A stretch of 64,000 bases of DNA, from contig DATKZQ010000017.1 in NCBI GenBank assembly GCA_035527895.1, positions 3,854-67,853 of the forward strand. Direction: 5' to 3'. Source of the DNA: JADFWK01 sp035527895 (GTDB lineage: Bacteria > Desulfobacterota > DSM-4660 > Desulfatiglandales > B25-G16). Both the position numbers and the translations under genes were made by a program. Shown here piece by piece: positions 39,802 through 48,388 of this stretch (its first letter is position 1; each line of letters starts with the position of its first letter). The notes under the pieces are model-generated. The model had not been told where the DNA came from, made no database searches, and was given only the letters and a program-made list of their open reading frames with translations.

Positions 39802-40956
39802 CTACGAGAGTGGCGACACAGCTCGAAGCCTGTGAACGATCTTCGGTAGAACTTCTAAGACCCGCTCTATCATTTCCTCGGAAGTCCACTTCCCAAGGCT
39901 AAGCCGTACCGAACCATAGACCTGTTCAGAGGAAAGCCCCATCGCCGAGAGAATATGAGACGGCTCAAGGCTGGCCGAACTGCAGGCTGAGCCAGTAGAA
40001 GCACAGATGCCTTCAAGATCGAGGTTCAAGACTATTGATTCTCCTTCCAAAAACCCAAAGCTTATATTAACATTGTTGGGCAGCCTCATTGCGGGATGCC
40101 CGTTGAGACGGGTATGGTCAATCCGCTCGAGGATACCCATGATCAATTTGTCCCGAAGGGATGTGAGCCGATCTGTTTCGTTGCTCATTTCCTGCCGGGC
40201 GAGTTCTATTGCCCGGCCAAGGCCGACGATTCCGGGGACATTTTCGGTGCCCGCCCGTCGCCGCCTCTCCTGCTCGCCGCCGTGCATCAACGGGGCCAGT
40301 CTGGTTTCCCTCCTGATATACAATGCCCCAACCCCCTTGGGGCCGTAAAGCTTATGCGCCGAGAGGGAGAGCAGATCAATGCCAAGCTCATCCACATCTA
40401 CCGGCAGATGGCCTACAGTCTGCACAGCATCGGTATGAAAATAGATTTCACGCTCTTTCGCAATCTTCCCTATCTCCGCTATCGGCTCGATCGTGCCCAT
40501 TTCATTGTTGGCGTGCATCACCGAAATTAGGATGGTATCACCGGTTATCGCCTTCTTCACATCAGAGGGATCCACCAGGCCGTACTCGTCTACCGGGACA
40601 TAGGTTATTCGGAACCCCCTCTCCTCCAGAAACTTGCAGGTCTCTGTCACCGCATGGTGCTCAACAGGGGTGGTGATTATATGATTCCCTTTGGCCTCGT
40701 TTGCATAGGCCACGCCCACAAGTGCGAAGTTATCGGACTCGGTCCCGCCGCTCGTGAAGACGATCTCATCAACCTCTGCCCCGATGAGCTCGGAAACCTT
40801 AGCCCGCGCCTCCTCGATGGCTCCCTTCGCCTCCTGGCCATAAGAATAGGTACCGGAGGGGTTGCCAAAGGTGTCGGTGAAGAATGATGACATCGCCTTT
40901 ACAACTTCCGGGTCAACAGGAGTAGTGGCCGCGTAGTCAAGGTATATTCTTCTCAT
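39802..40956 (-). CDS. iscS: Cysteine desulfurase (NifS/IscS type)
   Basis: 384 residues, class V aminotransferase fold. IYLDYAATTPVDPEV opens it; EIVFTSGGTESDNFALVGVA, VEHHAVTETCKFLEERGF and DAVQTVGHLPVDV precede the PLP lysine in LSLSAHKLYGPKGVG (about residue 205). The sulfur-carrying Cys is in CASTGSACSSASLEPSHI near 327. It releases sulfur from cysteine as a persulfide, feeding MnmA, FdhD and probably LarE in this gene run. No iscU or iscA is adjacent, so a NifS-like supply role for thiolation fits best. Overlaps larE by 4 bases. Confidence 0.95.
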   Translation of the reverse strand: MRRIYLDYAATTPVDPEVVKAMSSFFTDTFGNPSGTYSYGQEAKGAIEEARAKVSELIGAEVDEIVFTSGGTESDNFALVGVAYANEAKGNHIITTPVEHHAVTETCKFLEERGFRITYVPVDEYGLVDPSDVKKAITGDTILISVMHANNEMGTIEPIAEIGKIAKEREIYFHTDAVQTVGHLPVDVDELGIDLLSLSAHKLYGPKGVGALYIRRETRLAPLMHGGEQERRRRAGTENVPGIVGLGRAIELARQEMSNETDRLTSLRDKLIMGILERIDHTRLNGHPAMRLPNNVNISFGFLEGESIVLNLDLEGICASTGSACSSASLEPSHILSAMGLSSEQVYGSVRLSLGKWTSEEMIERVLEVLPKIVHRLRAVSPLS

Positions 40957-41789
40957 CCTTTGCCGTTTTCCGTTAGAACCTCGTTCATGCTCCCCGTTCT
41001 ATATCCTTCCAGATCAACCGTTACATAGGAGTAACCCAACGTTTTGAAATAGGATACGATCTTCGAGCTCGGCTTATCACTTAACAATCTGGGAATATCT
41101 TTCTTGGGGACTTCTATTCTGGCTATGGTATCATGATGCCTCACTCGTACGTGCGTGAACCCGAGATCCTTCAAAAAGCGTTCTGCCTTATCAATCGTGA
41201 TGAGATTTTCCCTTGTTATCCGCGTGCCGTAGGGAAGGCGAGAAGCGAGGCAGGCGAAGGAGGGTTTGCTCCACGTGGGTAGGCCCATCCTTTTGCTCAT
41301 GGAACGAATATCGGGCTTGGTCAGCATGGCCTCCTGAAGGGGCGATCTTACCCCTAATTCGCGGGCCGCTTCCATGCCGGGACGAAAGTCATCCAGATCA
41401 TCGAAGTTGCTTCCGTCCACGACATACTTCAGGTTATTCTCTTTGGCAATGCTTGTAAGTTCGGCAAAGAGTTCTTTCTTGCACCAGTAGCACCTGTCCT
41501 TTGGATTGCTGACGAATTTAGGGTTCGTTAGTTCCCGGGTTTCGATGATCTCATGTCGTGCTTTCAGGTTATGAGCAAGGGCCTTCGCCTGTTCTATCTC
41601 TTCGGAAGGATAAACGGTGGAGCTGGCCGTAACGGCAAGGACTTTGTTTCCCAACACATCCTTGGCAACCCTCAAGAGGAGCGTGCTATCCACACCGCCG
41701 GAAAAAGCAATGAGAACGCTCTCCATATCCAGGAGAATGTCCTCGAGGTTTTGGGATTTCCCCTTTCTATTGTCTGTGCTGGTTTTCAT
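40953..41789 (-). CDS. larE: LarE-type ATP-dependent sacrificial sulfurtransferase
   Basis: 278 residues. PP-loop VLIAFSGGVDSTLLLRVAKD near residue 27, then AVTASSTVYPSEEIEQA, NPKDRCYWCKKELFAEL near 82 and YVVDGSNFDDLDDFRPGM. Later SFACLASRLPYGTRITREN includes the region of the sacrificial Cys of Lactobacillus LarE; CYWC may hold a [4Fe-4S] in other subtypes. LarE makes the nickel-pincer nucleotide with LarB and LarC, which are not in the window, so a different thiolation target is possible. ATG 41789 is chosen: upstream codons overlap the Cys-tailed gene without homology. It overlaps iscS by 4 bases. Confidence 0.88.
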   Translation of the reverse strand: MKTSTDNRKGKSQNLEDILLDMESVLIAFSGGVDSTLLLRVAKDVLGNKVLAVTASSTVYPSEEIEQAKALAHNLKARHEIIETRELTNPKFVSNPKDRCYWCKKELFAELTSIAKENNLKYVVDGSNFDDLDDFRPGMEAARELGVRSPLQEAMLTKPDIRSMSKRMGLPTWSKPSFACLASRLPYGTRITRENLITIDKAERFLKDLGFTHVRVRHHDTIARIEVPKKDIPRLLSDKPSSKIVSYFKTLGYSYVTVDLEGYRTGSMNEVLTENGKG

Positions 41790-41835
41790 GGCAACCTTTG
41801 TCTCAATTCCGTCCGTTCTAGGTCCTTCGAGGATA

Positions 41836-42549
41836 TTAACCGCACCCACAATCTCCGCCGGTCGCACAGGCAGCGACATCAGGGCAGTCGTTGCTGCCGC
41901 AGAGCATCTTGAGAAGGGTTACGCTCACGAAATCCGCTGCCCGGTAGAGCTCGTCAGTGGTTTTCCCTTCGATGACGAATTTGCCGTCTCCAAAAACCCT
42001 TACCAGCGTCTCTCGGCCCCCGCTCTTAGGGCCTTTTATTTGGATTACAGGAGTCATGGGCGTGGCATCCGAGTCCAGTGACTGGATCTGAGAGCCATCC
42101 TTAACGGAACTCGGTGACTTGCTGCCGGGTTTTGTGTAGGCGATACCATTGAATTTGTTACGATTGACGATCTGCAGATAGAGCGCCAGGTCTCTTACGG
42201 CCGGCATGACTTCATCCTCCTCATCCGGGTTTATCAGTATGGTAGTGCGAACCACTTTTTCACCCATCATCCCCAGCAGAAGTGCCGAGTGTTTGGCGAG
42301 CATGTCCTTTCCCGGGGCGTCGAGGGTTACCGTAAGGGCCTCTCTTGGGTCTGTCTTGAAGGGAAAGCGTGCTCCCCTGGCCTCAATATAGTAATAACCC
42401 AGTTTGGAATCATAGTCTACTTTCCCCTCGTACATGCCCAGCTGGATCCTATCCGAATTTTGAGGCTCGGGCAAGGACCAACTGTCCAATTTTAATCCTA
42501 TAATAACCAGCACCGCAATGGAAAAGAACATAATTTGTTTGCCTTTCAT
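41836..42549 (-). CDS. Membrane-anchored protein with a cysteine-rich C-terminal tail, function unknown
   Basis: 237 residues. One N-terminal membrane segment (QIMFFSIAVLVIIGLKL) anchors a periplasmic part. Blocks: YYYIEARGARFPFKTDP near 52, HSALLLGMMGEKVVRTTILI near 87 and VMPAVRDLALYLQIVNRNKF near 113. The C-terminus reads LLKMLCGSNDCPDVAACATG, then GDCGCG: five Cys in 21 residues, a likely metal or cluster ligand set. I do not recognise a named family. Its start overlaps the stop of the ABC ATPase gene by one base, so it works with that transporter, perhaps as its substrate-side partner. Confidence 0.75.
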   Translation of the reverse strand: MKGKQIMFFSIAVLVIIGLKLDSWSLPEPQNSDRIQLGMYEGKVDYDSKLGYYYIEARGARFPFKTDPREALTVTLDAPGKDMLAKHSALLLGMMGEKVVRTTILINPDEEDEVMPAVRDLALYLQIVNRNKFNGIAYTKPGSKSPSSVKDGSQIQSLDSDATPMTPVIQIKGPKSGGRETLVRVFGDGKFVIEGKTTDELYRAADFVSVTLLKMLCGSNDCPDVAACATGGDCGCG

Positions 42550-43202
42550 TACATTATCCTCCCGTCTACAATTTCTATTTTTCTCTTGGCGAAATCCGCA
42601 ATTGCAGCATCATGCGTCACCAAGAGCACGGTTACCCCTTGTCCGTTGAGTTCCTTCACATATCCCATGAGATTCTCTCCGGTTTTGGTGTCCAGATTTC
42701 CGGTGGGCTCGTCTGCCAGTATGACAGAGGCATTATTTGCTAAGGCGCGCGCAATGGCGACCCGTTGCTGCTCGCCTAAGCTGAGCTCAGAGGGCAGATG
42801 GAAGAATCGGTCTTTCAAGCCGACCTTCTCCAGCAATTGGCTGGCTCTGGCCCTCTGTTTGGTGGGATGTGCCCCGGCGAAATAGAGCGGTATTTCTACG
42901 TTTTCAATAGCTGTAAGGTACGAAATGAGATTGAATGTCTGAAACACGAAGCCAAATTTCTTCCTCCGGAAGGCCGCCCGTTCCCGCGGCCCCAGTTTTC
43001 CAAGCGATACGCCGTCAACCAGGGTTTCGCCCGATGTTGGGGTCAATAACCCCGCGACCAGATTTAGGAATGTGGTTTTACCGCTTCCACTAGGACCGAC
43101 TATTGCGATAAAGTCGCCATTCTCTACCTGTAAACTAACGTTGTTCAGCGCTCCAATGCTCCCATAGGACTTTGTCACGCTCTTCAGTTCGATCATTCTC
43201 AC
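42549..43202 (-). CDS. ABC transporter ATPase, LolD/MacB type
   Basis: 217 residues. Walker A IVGPSGSGKTTFLNL near 36, Q-loop FGFVFQTFNLISYLTAIENV near 85, signature PSELSLGEQQRVAIARAL near 138, Walker B VILADEPTGNLDTKTG near 160 and H-loop LLVTHDAAIADFA near 194. It belongs to the MacB/LolD/FtsE group that powers periplasmic or lipoprotein mechanics rather than direct solute import. It overlaps the permease gene by 4 bases and the Cys-tailed protein gene by one, a tight three-gene unit inside the sulfur run. Confidence 0.93.
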   Translation of the reverse strand: MRMIELKSVTKSYGSIGALNNVSLQVENGDFIAIVGPSGSGKTTFLNLVAGLLTPTSGETLVDGVSLGKLGPRERAAFRRKKFGFVFQTFNLISYLTAIENVEIPLYFAGAHPTKQRARASQLLEKVGLKDRFFHLPSELSLGEQQRVAIARALANNASVILADEPTGNLDTKTGENLMGYVKELNGQGVTVLLVTHDAAIADFAKRKIEIVDGRIM

Positions 43203-44344
43203 ACCTCCTGTAGCGCCTCAACCGGGTCAAGTTGGGCGGCCCTTTTAGCCGGCAATATACTCGCTGTGATGCAAATGGCCGTTGAGATAGCAACGGAATA
43301 CGGTAAGAGATGGAGTATTGGCGGGACAGGCGTACCGGCAAGCTGGGGGCCTGCCGCCATCGAGATGATCGTACCCAATGCGTAACCGGCGAGACCGCCG
43401 ATCACGCCCAGAAACAGGGCCTTTAGGATAAAAAACGTGTATAATTTCCTTGCATCGGCTCCAATGGCCAGGAGAATGCCGATCTCGTGGCGACGATCAG
43501 ACACGGTTGAGGACATGTAATTCATCACGAGAAAACCGCCCAGACATAATACGACAATGTAAACGATGCGAATAAAGTCCTCGATCTTGGTAAGGGTGCC
43601 GATCTGAGCTTCGGCTATCTGTTTCACCGGTATCACCCTGGCATCGTCTGGGAGCGCTTTGTCTATCTCATCGGCGATATCATAGAGGTTCATGGTGGAG
43701 CACGAGATACAGCTGGTAGAGACCTCGATCACGTTCACCAACCTTTCTCTCCCGGTGAGGCCCTGCAAGATATGTAATGGTACGAATGCCATGAGATCAT
43801 CGGCTGAACCGGTTTCGTCCAAGATCCCGCTTACCCTGAATACCTCATCCCCGAGCTTTACCTGGCTGACAGGCCCTACATGAGCCGCTGTGTAATGGCC
43901 CAGAAGGATTTCGTTGCCTTGTGGGAACTGATCAGTAACTATTTTCCTGTCGATCATCCACCAGGGTTTGGCCTTGATTTCGTCCTCCGTAATGCCGGCC
44001 ACTGAAAGGCTGACATCACCAACCACGAAACGTTCATGCAATTTGGGCGATACCGCCACGATCATTCCGCCGTGCTCTATGGTTTGTATCCTTTTACCGT
44101 ATACCTCGGGCAGCAACGCGGTGCCCTGTGTTAGGGCGTTTGTGTCAAAGAGCTCGCCGCCGGGCTGGATGATGATATTCGCGCCGAATCTCAAGAGCTG
44201 CTCTTTGGCCTTATCATACAAGGCGCTGTTGATAGTCTGGGCAGCCACAAAGATACTGATACCCAGGAGTATACATAGGATACCGGCTGTTGTTTTCCTC
44301 TTCCTGCGACCCATTTCTTTGGTTACAAATTCTACTGTTCGCAT
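43199..44344 (-). CDS. FtsX/MacB-type ABC transporter permease with periplasmic CISC motif
   Basis: 381 residues. One N-terminal helix (TAGILCILLGISIFVAAQTI), a large periplasmic MacB core (about 45-250) and three C-terminal helices (about 255-275, 300-330, 345-370), the FtsX layout. The periplasmic domain contains NVIEVSTSCISCSTMNLYDI near 210, a C-x2-C pair unusual for this family. With the ATPase it probably couples ATP hydrolysis to a periplasmic movement, and the paired Cys plus the neighbour's Cys tail hint at metal or thiol handling. Substrate unknown. Translationally coupled to the ATPase gene. Confidence 0.9.
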   Translation of the reverse strand: MRTVEFVTKEMGRRKRKTTAGILCILLGISIFVAAQTINSALYDKAKEQLLRFGANIIIQPGGELFDTNALTQGTALLPEVYGKRIQTIEHGGMIVAVSPKLHERFVVGDVSLSVAGITEDEIKAKPWWMIDRKIVTDQFPQGNEILLGHYTAAHVGPVSQVKLGDEVFRVSGILDETGSADDLMAFVPLHILQGLTGRERLVNVIEVSTSCISCSTMNLYDIADEIDKALPDDARVIPVKQIAEAQIGTLTKIEDFIRIVYIVVLCLGGFLVMNYMSSTVSDRRHEIGILLAIGADARKLYTFFILKALFLGVIGGLAGYALGTIISMAAGPQLAGTPVPPILHLLPYSVAISTAICITASILPAKRAAQLDPVEALQEV

Positions 44345-44407
44345 TGTCTCCTACCTCAAATCCCTCAACCAAGACATCAGAACCTTGGTCGACTGATGGC
44401 TTACAAC

Positions 44408-45148
44408 TTACAGCGTTCCCTTCTTGATGAGTTCTTCGGATACCCCCGAAGGCGCTTCTATGGTTTCCGGTCTATTATTCAGATATTCCCGTAATTCTAC
44501 AGGTTTGTTCTCTTTTGACTCTAATTCCTTTATTCGTTTCTCGAGTTTTTTCTGCTCCGTGAGCACGAACTGAATGGCATCGGCTATCGGGTCGGGCAGG
44601 TTTCCATGCTCCAAGGCCCGGATCTCCTTTGATGAAAACTCTTTACCTATCTTTCCGGGTACACCGACTACCGTAGCCCCTGGGGGCACGTCTCGGACAA
44701 CGACGCTGCCGGCGGCGATTCTGGCTCCATCCCCAACGGTAATGGCTCCCAGAATTATCGCCCCTGCTCCAACGACTACGCGATTTTGCAACGTGGGATG
44801 GCGCTTCTTCTTTTCCAGGGTTGTGCCGCCCAAAACCACGCCTTGGTATAACAGAACATCATTGTCGATCTCGGCAGTTTCACCTATGACCACCCCCATA
44901 CCATGGTCGATAAAGAACCGCCGGCCGATCTTTGCTCCAGGGTGAATCTCGATGCCGCATAATGATCGGCCGATATGGGATACAAGTCTCGCGACAAAAA
45001 AGAACTCATGCCTCCAGAGCAGGTGGGCTATTCTATGTAACCAGAGGGCATGAAGCCCGGGATAGCAGATGAGGACCTCCAGCACGCTCCTCGCTGCTGG
45101 GTCCTTCGCGAACACTGTTTGGATATCCTCTCGAATTCTCTCAAGCAT
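44408..45148 (-). CDS. cysE: Serine O-acetyltransferase
   Basis: 246 residues. The N-terminal helical part (IREDIQTVFAKDPAARSVLE, YPGLHALWLHRIAHLLWR) precedes left-handed beta-helix hexapeptide repeats: IHPGAKIGRRFFIDHGMGVV (catalytic His region), ETAEIDNDVLLYQGVVLGG, KKKRHPTLQNRVVVGAGAII and ITVGDGARIAAGSVVVRDVP. The C-terminal 60 residues are charged, unlike the short E. coli tail whose Ile-end binds cysteine synthase. It makes O-acetylserine for cysteine synthesis. It stands beside the HcyBio/ferredoxin pair, so cysteine and homocysteine branches are encoded together. Confidence 0.94.
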   Translation of the reverse strand: MLERIREDIQTVFAKDPAARSVLEVLICYPGLHALWLHRIAHLLWRHEFFFVARLVSHIGRSLCGIEIHPGAKIGRRFFIDHGMGVVIGETAEIDNDVLLYQGVVLGGTTLEKKKRHPTLQNRVVVGAGAIILGAITVGDGARIAAGSVVVRDVPPGATVVGVPGKIGKEFSSKEIRALEHGNLPDPIADAIQFVLTEQKKLEKRIKELESKENKPVELREYLNNRPETIEAPSGVSEELIKKGTL

Positions 45149-45194
45149 TTGAACTACTCACCCATGTTTTCAGGATATTTCGTATTCTGAGCCA

Positions 45195-45617
45195 TTAGAA
45201 CCTTACCTCCATTGCCCGTAACGGGCAGGCCTTGACGCAGAGCCCACAGGCAACGCATTTGGTGTCATGAAAATGAACCTCTCTCGTTACCGGTACAACC
45301 TCAAAGGCAGCAGCCGGGCACAAAGGAACACAGGCACCACAGTGACTGCACCTTGTGCTATTGCGAACAACATCTTGAGATAGGGGCTGCAATTTTACTC
45401 CCACCTCCTTCAGATACTGGATACCTCGTTCATAGTTCTTTTCTTCACCACCCAATTCCAAAACCAAGAGGCCTCCTTCCTCTGCGGTAATATAGGCCTT
45501 GAGAATGTTAAATTCGAGGTCATAGTCTTTGACCAACCTATGCACGATGGGTTGATCGGCCAGCTTATACGGAAAATGGAGTACTATTCTTTGAGAGATC
45601 ATCTTAACAACCTCCAA
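45195..45617 (-). CDS. NIL-domain ferredoxin, partner of HcyBio in homocysteine synthesis
   Basis: 140 residues. The N-terminal NIL domain (about 5-75: RIVLHFPYKLADQPIVHRLV, then NILKAYITAEEGGLLVLELG) is followed by two [4Fe-4S] motifs, CSHCGACVPLCPAAAF and CVACGLCVKACPLRAM. This NIL-Fer architecture with the adjacent DUF39-type HcyBio protein is known from methanogens and sulfate reducers, where the pair is needed to make homocysteine from aspartate semialdehyde and sulfide. The neighbouring gene (45686-46900) is that partner, 68 bases upstream. Confidence 0.92.
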   Translation of the reverse strand: MEVVKMISQRIVLHFPYKLADQPIVHRLVKDYDLEFNILKAYITAEEGGLLVLELGGEEKNYERGIQYLKEVGVKLQPLSQDVVRNSTRCSHCGACVPLCPAAAFEVVPVTREVHFHDTKCVACGLCVKACPLRAMEVRF

Positions 45618-45685
45618 GAAGCGGAAATGGGGAAGGCGCAGATCAGGTATATTCTCATCTGCGCCTCCCGCGCTTTCCTTTCAGC

Positions 45686-46900
45686 CTATTTTTCAAGAGG
45701 CCTTTCCCTAAGCGGTTTGCACGTGGTGCCCGTTTCAGGCCCTGGGAAAAAGCCTACCGGTTCAGTGAGCAGAAAGTCCCCTTTCTCAATCCATTCCTTT
45801 AATGTTTTGGCTATCTCTACTGCCTTGGGATAACTTGAAAGGCTCCCGGTGGGAACCGCCATGCCTTGAACGGTGATCTTACCGCTCTTGAGCTGGGCGT
45901 AGTTCACTTCGCCGAGGCTCCCCTTTTTTCCCTGAGGATAGCTCTCGCCGTAGTCGACGATCTGAGTCCATAGCTCCTCGTCATTTACTGCGGTATACGT
46001 ACACATTTCCTCATTTAGGATGGGAATCGGAACGCCGATGCCAACGGTAAGGGTTGTTCCGTAACCTTGCATGGATGTACCTGCCAGCCATTCGGCGCTC
46101 ATCTGTTTCAAATCTCCGATAACGGCTAAGGTTCCTGAAGGAACACACGGTGTACCGTTGTCTTTGCGCTGAACCGCGGGGTTAAACTGAGTCCCCTGCC
46201 AGACTACGTAGCCGATTCCCCCTCCCAAGAAGATTCTTGTGCCGATGCCAATTGTCTTATAATAGGGATCGTTCAAGAGAGGAGAGAGCTGCCCAGCGCT
46301 GCAATAGTTAGCACTGCCTAGATTGGGCTTGAGCATCCCCATGTAAGTATAAATAGCCGTATTACCCAGGTTAACAGCTACGTTGTAATTCTGGTAGGCA
46401 TTCCTGGGATTGAAAAGCACCGCTTCATTGAGATCTCTAATATTGACCCAGGTTTCCAGTTTCCTCCTTGGATAACAATCTGTTCCGTAAGCATTGGCAA
46501 CCAGCTTTAGATCTTTGCCGGCTACCAAATCTTCGATTACGTGACCACCACCGTACCTGAACTCACCGGGGAAGGTTTTATTCCTCGGGTCATCATCAGG
46601 TAGAGCGGTTGCCCCGATGAAGGTATCGACGGCAGCAAGGCCGGTATAAAGAGGCACGTCATTCAGATAGGCCCGTTCTCCACCCAGTTTTATCTTAGGG
46701 GTGCTGTGCCCGATGTTAAAGTAGGCACCGGATGAACACATCGGACCAAAGGTACCCGTTGTGACCACGTCCACCTGCTGAGCTGCTTTCTTAGCTCCCT
46801 TCTCTTCGACAATGTCGATAATCTCCTCGGCAGTCACTACGACTGCCTCTCCTCTCTTGATCTTTTCATTGATCTCTTTGATGGTCTTAGCCATGTTCAA
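45686..46900 (-). CDS. Homocysteine biosynthesis protein (HcyBio, DUF39)
   Basis: 404 residues. HcyBio/DUF39 sequence: KTIKEINEKIKRGEAVVVTA, EEKGAKKAAQQVDVVTTGTF, GPMCSSGAYFNIGHSTPKIK, then GATALPDDDPRNKTFPGEFR, YGGGHVIEDLVAGKDLKL and YGTDCYPRRKLETWVNI. A later GIGTRIFLGGGIGYVVWQG is also characteristic. The conserved Cys residues (GPMCSSG, GTDCYPR) are thought to carry sulfur. With the NIL-ferredoxin it converts aspartate semialdehyde plus sulfide to homocysteine. AGAGG lies 5' of the ATG. This is the first gene of the minus-strand sulfur/cofactor run. Confidence 0.95.
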   Translation of the reverse strand: MNMAKTIKEINEKIKRGEAVVVTAEEIIDIVEEKGAKKAAQQVDVVTTGTFGPMCSSGAYFNIGHSTPKIKLGGERAYLNDVPLYTGLAAVDTFIGATALPDDDPRNKTFPGEFRYGGGHVIEDLVAGKDLKLVANAYGTDCYPRRKLETWVNIRDLNEAVLFNPRNAYQNYNVAVNLGNTAIYTYMGMLKPNLGSANYCSAGQLSPLLNDPYYKTIGIGTRIFLGGGIGYVVWQGTQFNPAVQRKDNGTPCVPSGTLAVIGDLKQMSAEWLAGTSMQGYGTTLTVGIGVPIPILNEEMCTYTAVNDEELWTQIVDYGESYPQGKKGSLGEVNYAQLKSGKITVQGMAVPTGSLSSYPKAVEIAKTLKEWIEKGDFLLTEPVGFFPGPETGTTCKPLRERPLEK

Positions 46901-47383
46901 CCTCTTCGAGTAGTGTTAATTATTACATTCTAACTCAGGCCGTCACGCAATAGTGGCCCTCAAGGGCCTCTGCATGATCCATGGCATCACCACTATTTGG
47001 TTTTTTGAGACTTCTCGGTGTATCATCTTGCCTAAATCCCTAAGCTCCTTTATTCGCCTTCGCCAGAATAGGCTGCAGCTTGCTGTAGGGTCCTGCTCGA
47101 CACGGATGGCGAGGCGACCGCGCCGACTTGTCCCGCCGAAGTTTTGACGAAGCCGGAAGCTCTCAGAGCGCCCGTCCTCGTCCGACGCCATAGGCTATGG
47201 CCGACGGTGTCCGCAGGCCTGCTCCGCCATAGTAGCCAAAAAGGCTACGAAGGCCGGGTAACCCTATCTACGGAGGATGGAAAGACGAGCGGCTTCGGCC
47301 GAGTTCCGCTTGACTTCGTCATAGATGCCCCGCGCGGAAGCGCGGGGAGCTTCACTTTTGTGTGTACTAAATCTAAGCCTGTG
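46901..47383. other. GC-rich intergenic region with hairpins
   Basis: No supported gene. It contains the palindrome GCCATAGGCTATGGC (about 47190-47204) and a strong stem CCCCGCGCGGAAGCGCGGGG at 47328-47347, just past the stop of the two-CW gene. The latter could end that transcript although no T-run follows. The minus-strand frame at 46943-47191 has no domain. Confidence 0.5.
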
Positions 47384-47785
47384 CTACGGTTCATGATGGG
47401 AATCCTGAGGTTGCAGCAGATATGATAGAACCTCACAGTTCCGGCAAATCTTCATCTTTTCATTCCAGTTCTTATGGACAATACCCCCACAAATGGTGCC
47501 GTTAATAAACCAACAGAGCCTCCCGGCCCGGAATTCCCAGGCAGGGCATTGCTTCTTGCGATCGGGAGGGCATCTTTTGATAACCCAGCAAGCCTTTCCT
47601 TCGTTCTGATCTCCCCTTTTCCTCGACACCAAGAAAAAAAGCTGCCGCTCCACATGGGCTGGCACCGATCGCCATCCCTGCTCATAGCTGTGCACCGCTT
47701 TGAGCGAGGTGCCCAAGAGTTCGGCCAGCTGTTTCTGTGTCTTGCCCAGCTTCTTACGGGCCTGCAGAAATTTTTCACTGTCCAT
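47384..47785 (-). CDS. XRE-type HTH protein with two-CW zinc domain
   Basis: 133 residues. An N-terminal HTH (SEKFLQARKKLGKTQKQLAE, LLGTSLKAVHSYEQGWRSVP) is fused to a Cys/Trp-rich part: KACWVIKRCPPDRKKQCPAW, GRLCWFINGTICGG, MKICRNCEVL, the two-CW arrangement thought to bind zinc. A DNA-binding sensor is likely. Its promoter carries a TACCAC-N3-GTGGTA palindrome between -35 and -10, so self-repression fits. ATG 47785 is chosen as the start of the HTH; 47818 lies inside the promoter transcript start region. A decayed paralogue lies at 49510-49871. Confidence 0.82.
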   Translation of the reverse strand: MDSEKFLQARKKLGKTQKQLAELLGTSLKAVHSYEQGWRSVPAHVERQLFFLVSRKRGDQNEGKACWVIKRCPPDRKKQCPAWEFRAGRLCWFINGTICGGIVHKNWNEKMKICRNCEVLSYLLQPQDSHHEP

Positions 47786-47832
47786 ATGGGCCCTTAGCAC
47801 GGTTTTGGTTAATCCCAAAAGGCGTCATAATT

Positions 47833-47865
47833 TAGAAAAATACCACGCTGTGGTACTTTTGTCAA
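47833..47865 (-). promoter_or_regulatory. Promoter with palindromic operator for the HTH/two-CW gene
   Basis: Minus-strand reading: TTGACA (47865-47860), 17-base spacer AAAGTACCACAGCGTGG, then TATTTT as -10. The spacer and -10 contain the palindrome TACCAC-AGC-GTGGTA (47841-47855 on the plus strand). The same architecture occurs before the paralogous pseudogene at 49923-49947. Confidence 0.7.
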
Positions 47866-47955
47866 CTAGAAATACCTTCCTTGAAAAAATTTCCTTCGAG
47901 GATAGGGACGGGTTGGTGTGAAGGGCTGTAATTGTTACGACGAAAAGTGTGTGTG

Positions 47956-48032
47956 CCAGGTGGGGTCTTTCCGGATCACCAGTGCCGTGGCCTATAGACA
48001 GTGCGATTTGGGCTGCCAAGATGCGATCTTTT
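47956..48032 (+). pseudogene. Possible remnant of an Nramp-like transporter N-terminus
   Basis: GGTGGGGTCTTTCCGGATCA, CCAGTGCCGTGGCCTATAGA resembles codons 10-24 of the transporter at 50005 (ATGGGGCCTGCCTGGATCAT, TAGTGCCGTAGCCTGTGGAC). It lies divergent from the two-CW gene exactly as the intact transporter lies divergent from the two-CW pseudogene. Short match, low certainty. Confidence 0.35.
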
Positions 48033-48039
48033 TGAGTTT

Positions 48040-48348
48040 TTACTCCCCTTCATCCAGGGCGATTTTCCTTACGGTGATTTCCCAATCGGTATTATCGATC
48101 CGAGTTACTGACAGAATCTCATGTCCCTCGTTTTTCAAACTTCTGGGAACATTCTCTGCAGAGGGAGGGTAGTCCACAGTTACGCGCAGCACCTCTCCAA
48201 CCTCCATTTCCTCCAGGGCGAGCAAGGACTTGACAAAGGTATAGGGACACACTTCTCCTTTGAGATCGATCTCCCGATTAATTTTCGGTGCTTCATTGGT
48301 CTCATTTCTGGCTCCGCAGATTTCTTCCGGTCTAGCTTCGGCGCGCAT
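48040..48348 (-). CDS. TusA-family sulfur carrier protein
   Basis: 102 residues. After about 28 poorly conserved residues, INREIDLKGEVCPYTFVKSL, LALEEMEVGEVLRVTVDYPP and SAENVPRSLKNEGHEIL follow the TusA/SirA fold. The active-site Cys is in VCPYTFVK: the family motif is CPxP, but here the second Pro is Thr. It would carry persulfide sulfur to an acceptor. The neighbouring E1-like enzyme (48389) begins upstream on the same strand and likely shares its transcript. AAAGGAGGC just before ATG 48348 decides the start. Confidence 0.88.
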   Translation of the reverse strand: MRAEARPEEICGARNETNEAPKINREIDLKGEVCPYTFVKSLLALEEMEVGEVLRVTVDYPPSAENVPRSLKNEGHEILSVTRIDNTDWEITVRKIALDEGE

Positions 48349-48388
48349 CGTGCCTCCTTTCGAATTCTTCTGGTGTTTCATATGTATC

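Noticed and set aside
46901..47140. SAM or other riboswitch upstream of the HcyBio gene
   Set aside because: No consensus core (for example the SAM-I GAUGAG/K-turn pattern) or terminator with a T-run was seen.
47918..48172. Cys-rich plus-strand frame (KGCNCYDEKCVCQ)
   Set aside because: It overlaps the TusA gene end, has no ribosome site, and part of it matches the transporter N-terminus in another arrangement. More likely a remnant than a small Cys protein.
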